DNA of 39,485 nt from positions 1 through 39,485 of the forward strand of contig JAGWIC010000020.1 in the NCBI GenBank assembly GCA_028866435.1. Reading direction: 5' to 3'. A program made the position numbers and the translations under genes. The DNA comes from Lysobacteraceae bacterium (GTDB lineage Bacteria; Pseudomonadota; Gammaproteobacteria; Xanthomonadales; Rhodanobacteraceae). The notes below the pieces were generated by a model. It saw only the letters and a program-made list of their open reading frames with translations, did no database searches and had not been told where the DNA came from. Positions 35,625-39,485 of this stretch are shown here, piece by piece (the first letter of the stretch is position 1; each line of letters begins with the position of its first letter).

Positions 35625-36631
35625 GCCAGCGCCTTGGCCGCGCGGGGTTCGGCCATCGACGCGATCAGCCGCTCGGCCTCCTGCCACGGATTGCCGGCCT
35701 CGCGTCCCTTGGCCATGCGGTCGATGCGCGAGGCGCGCGCGAGGCATTGCAGCCAGTGCTCGCGCGGGGCACGGCGCAGCGCCTGCCGGAACAACTGCTC
35801 GCGCGACTGCCACAGCCGCTCGACCTTGGCCTGCGCGGCGAAGTCGCGCGCGTTGGCCAGGCGCAGCGCCAGCTGCAGCTGGCTGACCAGCCAGCCCATC
35901 AGCGCGATGAGCTCGTCGCCCTCGGCGCGCAGCCCGGCCAGCACGCGCAGCGCGCGCGCGCCGTCGCCGGCGAACGCCGCATCCGTGAGCTTGAAGGCAT
36001 CGTAGCGCGCACTGTCGGCCACCAGAGTTTCCATCTCGGCGGCATCGATGCGGCCCTGCCCGTGCAGCACCACCAGCTTGTCGATTTCCTGCGCCGCCGC
36101 GAGCAGGTTGCCCTCGACCCGCTCGGCCAGCAAGGCGGCGGCATCGGGCGTGGCGGACAGCCCGCGCGAGGCCAGCCGCGCGCCGATCCAGCTGCCCCAC
36201 TCATGCGCGCGGGGTGCGTTGAATACCACCATCGTGCCGCTGCCGTCCAGCTTCTTGCTCCAGGCACCGTCGTGCTTGCTGCTCCATTCCATCGCGGTGA
36301 TCAGCAGGGTCACGTCCGGCGGCGGATCGGCGCAGAACGCATTGATCGCCTTGGCACCCTCGATCCCCGGGCGCCCGCTGGGCAGGCGCAGGTCGATCAG
36401 CCGGCGGGTGGCGAACAGCGACATGCCGGCGGCGGCACGGGCCAGGTCGTCCCAGTCGAAATGCTGGCCGACGTCCAGCACTTCGCGCTCGCTGTAGCCG
36501 AGGCTCTTCGCCTGCGCGCGCAGCGCATCGGCCGCCTCCAGCACCAGCAGCTCTTCGCCGGCGAGCAGATACACCGGTGCCAGCCGGTCGGCCGCCAGCG
36601 CCTTCTGCCACTGACCTGGACTGAGCGGCAT
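35621..36631 (-). CDS. holA: DNA polymerase III subunit delta
   Basis: A 336-residue delta subunit of the clamp loader, which opens the beta sliding clamp. MPLSPGQWQKALAADRLAPVYLLAGEELLVLEAADALRAQA is the typical N-terminus; LITAMEWSSKHDGAWSKKLDGSGTMVVF, LLAERVEGNLLAAAQEIDKLVVL and the helical C-terminal collar domain (LAGLRAEGDELIALMGWLVSQLQLALRLA) follow. The start codon shares one base with the lptE stop (TGATG), and its stop overlaps nadD, so translation is coupled through the operon. Confidence 0.95.
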   Translation of the reverse strand: MPLSPGQWQKALAADRLAPVYLLAGEELLVLEAADALRAQAKSLGYSEREVLDVGQHFDWDDLARAAAGMSLFATRRLIDLRLPSGRPGIEGAKAINAFCADPPPDVTLLITAMEWSSKHDGAWSKKLDGSGTMVVFNAPRAHEWGSWIGARLASRGLSATPDAAALLAERVEGNLLAAAQEIDKLVVLHGQGRIDAAEMETLVADSARYDAFKLTDAAFAGDGARALRVLAGLRAEGDELIALMGWLVSQLQLALRLANARDFAAQAKVERLWQSREQLFRQALRRAPREHWLQCLARASRIDRMAKGREAGNPWQEAERLIASMAEPRAAKALA

Positions 36632-37179
36632 CAGTGCGTGCGGGTGGCTGGCGCCGGTGCCGCGAGGCCGTGGCGGCCGGCAGCCTCCAGCCGCAACAGG
36701 ATCGCCTGGATCATGTCGGCGTTGAGGCTTTGCTGGATTTCGTCGATCTGCGAGGCGTTGCCGACCGTGTTGGTGGCGTCGTAGCTGAACTCGCGCGACA
36801 TGTTGATGCTCTGCAGCGGCACCAGCACCCGGCCGTCGGCGTCGCTGACGCCGAACTTGACCTGGTAGTGCACCGCAAACTCGGAGACGCGCACGTAGCC
36901 GCCGCCGGTCAGGGTCTGGGTGTTGAACGCCGCCACCGGCACGTTCAACTCCGCGATGCCCGGGCCGCGGCTGTCTTCGACGGTGACGCCGGAGCTCTCC
37001 AGCGCCCGCGCCAGGTGACGCTGCAACAAGGCATTGGTGGGCGCGTTCACGTGGATGCGCTGCATCGATGGCGGCAGGCTGGCGTTCCGGCGCAGATGAA
37101 AGCCGCAGCCGGCCAGCGCCAGCGCGGCGGCCAGCAGCAGGGAGGCTCGAATCAGACGACCGGCGTGGCGGAGGTTCAT
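36631..37179 (-). CDS. lptE: LPS-assembly lipoprotein LptE
   Basis: A 182-residue outer-membrane lipoprotein that plugs the LptD barrel and helps place lipopolysaccharide on the cell surface. The signal peptide ends in LALAGC with Cys25 lipidated, followed by GFHLRRNASLPPSMQRIHV, the standard LptE opening. The C-terminus is Pro/Ala-rich. The ATG at 37179 is preferred because AGGA lies 8 bases before it; an ATG at 37188 overlapping the leuS stop is the alternative. Confidence 0.94.
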   Translation of the reverse strand: MNLRHAGRLIRASLLLAAALALAGCGFHLRRNASLPPSMQRIHVNAPTNALLQRHLARALESSGVTVEDSRGPGIAELNVPVAAFNTQTLTGGGYVRVSEFAVHYQVKFGVSDADGRVLVPLQSINMSREFSYDATNTVGNASQIDEIQQSLNADMIQAILLRLEAAGRHGLAAPAPATRTH

Positions 37180-37184
37180 GGATT

Positions 37185-39485
37185 TCATCCTGCGACGATA
37201 TTGACGATCTTGCCGGGCACCACGATGACCTTGCGCAGCGCCAGGCCCTGCAGGAAACCGATGACCGACGGCTGCGCCAGCGCCATCGCCTCGGCGTCCT
37301 CCTTCGAGGCGTTGACCGGCAGTTCGATGGTAGCGCGCAACTTGCCGTTGACCTGCACGGCCAGGGTGACCGAGTCGCGCACCAGGGCCGCCGCATCCAC
37401 CTGCGGCCAGGGCTGATCCTCCAACACCGCCTGCGCGTGGCCGAGCACCTGCCACAACGCGTGGCTGATGTGCGGCACCACCGGGTTCAGCAGCAGCACC
37501 ATGGTTTCCAGTGCCTCGTGGCGCACCGCCCGCCCCTGGCCGCTCTGGTCGCTGAACTTGTTCAGCGCGTTAAGCAACTCCATCAGCGCGGCGATGGCGG
37601 TATTGAAGGCGTGCCGCCGGCCGAAGTCGTCGCTGACCTTCTGGATGGTTTCGTGCAGCTGCCGCCGCAGCGCCTTCTGCGCGGCGTCGAGCGCGGCCGG
37701 ATCGGTCCGCGGGTGATCCGGAGCCGCCGCATGCGCGGCGACCTCGCGCCACAGCCGCTTGAGGAAGCGCGACATGCCCTCGACACCGGCCTCGCTCCAT
37801 TCCAGCGACTGCTCCGGCGGCGCGGCGAACATCGAGAACAGGCGCACGGTGTCGGCGCCGTACTTGTCGACCATGGTCTGCGGGTCGATGCCGTTGTTCT
37901 TCGACTTCGACATCTTCTCGGTGCCGCCGATCGACACCGGCCGGCCGTCGGCCTTGAGCAGCGCGCCGATCACGCGCGCCTTCTCGTCGCGCTGGATCTC
38001 CACCTCGGCCGGGTTGATCCAGTCCTTCGAGCCGTCGGCGTGGTCGCGGTAGAACGTCTCGGCGATCACCATGCCCTGGCACAGCAGGTTCCGCGCCGGC
38101 TCGTCCGAATGCACCATCCCCGCGTCGCGCAGCAGCTTGTGGTAGAAGCGGAAGTACAGCAGGTGCATGATCGCGTGTTCGATGCCGCCGATGTACTGGT
38201 CGACCGGCAGCCAGTAGTTGGCGCGTTCGTCGATCTGCGCGTCGGCGCCGGGGCTGGTGTAGCGCGCGTAGTACCAGCTCGACTCCATGAAGGTGTCGAA
38301 GGTGTCGGTCTCGCGCTCGGCTGGGCCGCCGCACTGCGGGCACACGCACTTGCGCCATTCGGGGTCGGCCTTGATCGGCGACTGCACGCCGCTGAAGGCC
38401 ACGTCCTCGGGCAGCACCACCGGCAGCTGGTCTTCCGGCACCGGCACCGCCTCGCACTTGGGGCAGTAGATCACCGGGATCGGGCAGCCCCAGTAGCGCT
38501 GGCGGCTGACGCCCCAGTCGCGCAGGCGCCAGTTGACCCGGCGCTGGCCGCTACCCTCGCGCTCGAAGCGGGCGGCCAGCGCGTCCAGCGCCTGGCCGAA
38601 ATCCATGCCGTCGTAGTCGCCGGAATTGACCAGCACGCCGCGTGCGGTCCAGGCACCCTGTTCCTGGATGCGCCGCTCGAACTCCACGACCACCCGCAGC
38701 GGCGCGGAGATGTCCTGCGCATTGCTGTCGCGACCGCTCAAAGCGGCCTGCATGCGATCGACGCCGACCCCCAGCGACAGGTCGTGGCGGATTTCCCGCA
38801 GCGCGTCGAGTACCGTTTGATCGACGATCACCATCTTGATCGGCAGGCTGTACTTCTGCGCGAATTCCCAGTCGCGCTGGTCGTGCGCCGGCACAGCCAT
38901 CACCGCGCCGGTGCCGTAGCCCATCAGCACGAAGTTGGCGACCCAGATCGGCACCGGCTCGCCGCTGAGCGGGTGGATCGCGCACAGGCCGGTGTCCATG
39001 CCGCGCTTTTCCTGGGTCTCCAGTTCGGCCTCGGAGACGCCGCCGTGCTTCAGCTCGTCGAGGAACGCGGCCAGCTTCGGATGGTCCCGCGCCGCCTGCA
39101 GCGCCAGCGGATGTTCGGCGGCGATCGAAAGAAAGGTGACGCCCATCAGCGTGTCGGGGCGGGTGGTGAACACGCTCAGCGGCTCGCCCTCGCCCTGCAG
39201 CGCGAAGTGGATCTCCAGCCCCTCGCTGCGGCCGAGCCAGTTGCGCTGCATGGTCTTGACCGCGTCGGGCCAGCCCGGCAGGGTGTCCAGCCCGTCCAGC
39301 AGCTCCTGCGCGTAGTCGGTGATCTTCAGGAACCACTGCGGGATCTCGCGCTTTTCCACCAGCGCGCCGGAGCGCCAGCCGCGGCCGTCGACCACCTGCT
39401 CGTTGGCCAGCACGGTCTGGTCGACCGGATCCCAGTTCACCACCGCGTTCTTGCGGTAGGCCAGGCCCTTTTTCAGCAGCCGGGT
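37185..39485 (-). CDS. leuS: Leucyl-tRNA synthetase, C-terminal part
   Basis: The frame is open to the window edge, so the N-terminus with the HIGH motif is missing; about 766 residues remain. Seen are the CP1 editing domain ([43 protein letters not shown], with the Asp of HDQRD), the zinc-like [17 protein letters not shown] segment, WWY-like SSWYYARY, the KMSKS loop (TEKMSKSKN, 37902-37916), the anticodon-binding domain and the C-terminal [14 protein letters not shown] module. It attaches leucine to tRNA-Leu and edits mischarged products. First gene visible of the leuS-lptE-holA-nadD operon. Confidence 0.97.
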   Translation of the reverse strand, partial: TRLLKKGLAYRKNAVVNWDPVDQTVLANEQVVDGRGWRSGALVEKREIPQWFLKITDYAQELLDGLDTLPGWPDAVKTMQRNWLGRSEGLEIHFALQGEGEPLSVFTTRPDTLMGVTFLSIAAEHPLALQAARDHPKLAAFLDELKHGGVSEAELETQEKRGMDTGLCAIHPLSGEPVPIWVANFVLMGYGTGAVMAVPAHDQRDWEFAQKYSLPIKMVIVDQTVLDALREIRHDLSLGVGVDRMQAALSGRDSNAQDISAPLRVVVEFERRIQEQGAWTARGVLVNSGDYDGMDFGQALDALAARFEREGSGQRRVNWRLRDWGVSRQRYWGCPIPVIYCPKCEAVPVPEDQLPVVLPEDVAFSGVQSPIKADPEWRKCVCPQCGGPAERETDTFDTFMESSWYYARYTSPGADAQIDERANYWLPVDQYIGGIEHAIMHLLYFRFYHKLLRDAGMVHSDEPARNLLCQGMVIAETFYRDHADGSKDWINPAEVEIQRDEKARVIGALLKADGRPVSIGGTEKMSKSKNNGIDPQTMVDKYGADTVRLFSMFAAPPEQSLEWSEAGVEGMSRFLKRLWREVAAHAAAPDHPRTDPAALDAAQKALRRQLHETIQKVSDDFGRRHAFNTAIAALMELLNALNKFSDQSGQGRAVRHEALETMVLLLNPVVPHISHALWQVLGHAQAVLEDQPWPQVDAAALVRDSVTLAVQVNGKLRATIELPVNASKEDAEAMALAQPSVIGFLQGLALRKVIVVPGKIVNIVAG

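Overview
The window is 39.5 kb of very G+C-rich bacterial chromosome. Gene content and order (the leuS-lptE-holA-nadD and rsfS-rlmH-maf blocks, a YoaE-like TerC/CBS protein, RhlE and DeaD helicases, a 'gtaggagcc...' REP-type palindrome) suggest a gammaproteobacterium of the Xanthomonadales/Lysobacterales, most like Rhodanobacteraceae. This placement is inferred from gene content; no rRNA or tRNA gene was seen.

Layout. 1-1.5 kb: end of a tryptophan/kynurenine (2-aminomuconate) catabolic run, with an aldehyde dehydrogenase C-terminus, a beta-carbonic anhydrase and a 2-aminomuconate deaminase. 1.6-5.2 kb: N-formylglutamate deformylase, a secreted ChaN/EreA-like protein, an NlpC/P60 lipoprotein and SlyD. 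5.5-10.4 kb: two DEAD-box helicases (RhlE, DeaD) flanking a GNAT/S-formylglutathione hydrolase pair. 10.4-17.5 kb: a TPR-sulfotransferase, a REP inverted pair, an extradiol dioxygenase, a YkgJ-like protein, a YpfJ-like metallopeptidase, MAPEG, TerC/CBS and CPBP membrane proteins. 17.5-25.5 kb: maf, gamma-glutamyltransferase, the Kch potassium channel, a YdeP-type molybdo-oxidoreductase, a GNAT, rlmH and rsfS. 25.5-32.8 kb: nitronate monooxygenase, an MXKDX-type Met/Lys-rich periplasmic protein, a DUF1345 protein, aroG (DAHP synthase) with a leader peptide and attenuator, an MpaB-like oxygenase, a NERD-helicase and MsrB. 32.8-35.0 kb: a lower-GC island with two unrecognised genes and a degenerate terminal-inverted-repeat element. 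35.0-39.5 kb: nadD, holA, lptE and the 3' part of leuS, tightly coupled on the minus strand.

The strongest regulatory observation is upstream of aroG. A 27-codon leader peptide carries the run Tyr-Phe-Trp-Phe-Tyr-Gly-Tyr. It is followed by a GC hairpin with a T tract, and upstream segments can form the alternative pairings of a classical attenuator. This predicts that DAHP synthase is controlled by ribosome stalling at codons for all three aromatic amino acids at once. Other points worth a second look: a hairpin that sequesters the ribosome-binding site of rhlE, a carbonic anhydrase inside a decarboxylating tryptophan pathway, a housekeeping operon (leuS to maf) broken into three collinear pieces by accessory genes, and the low-GC island.
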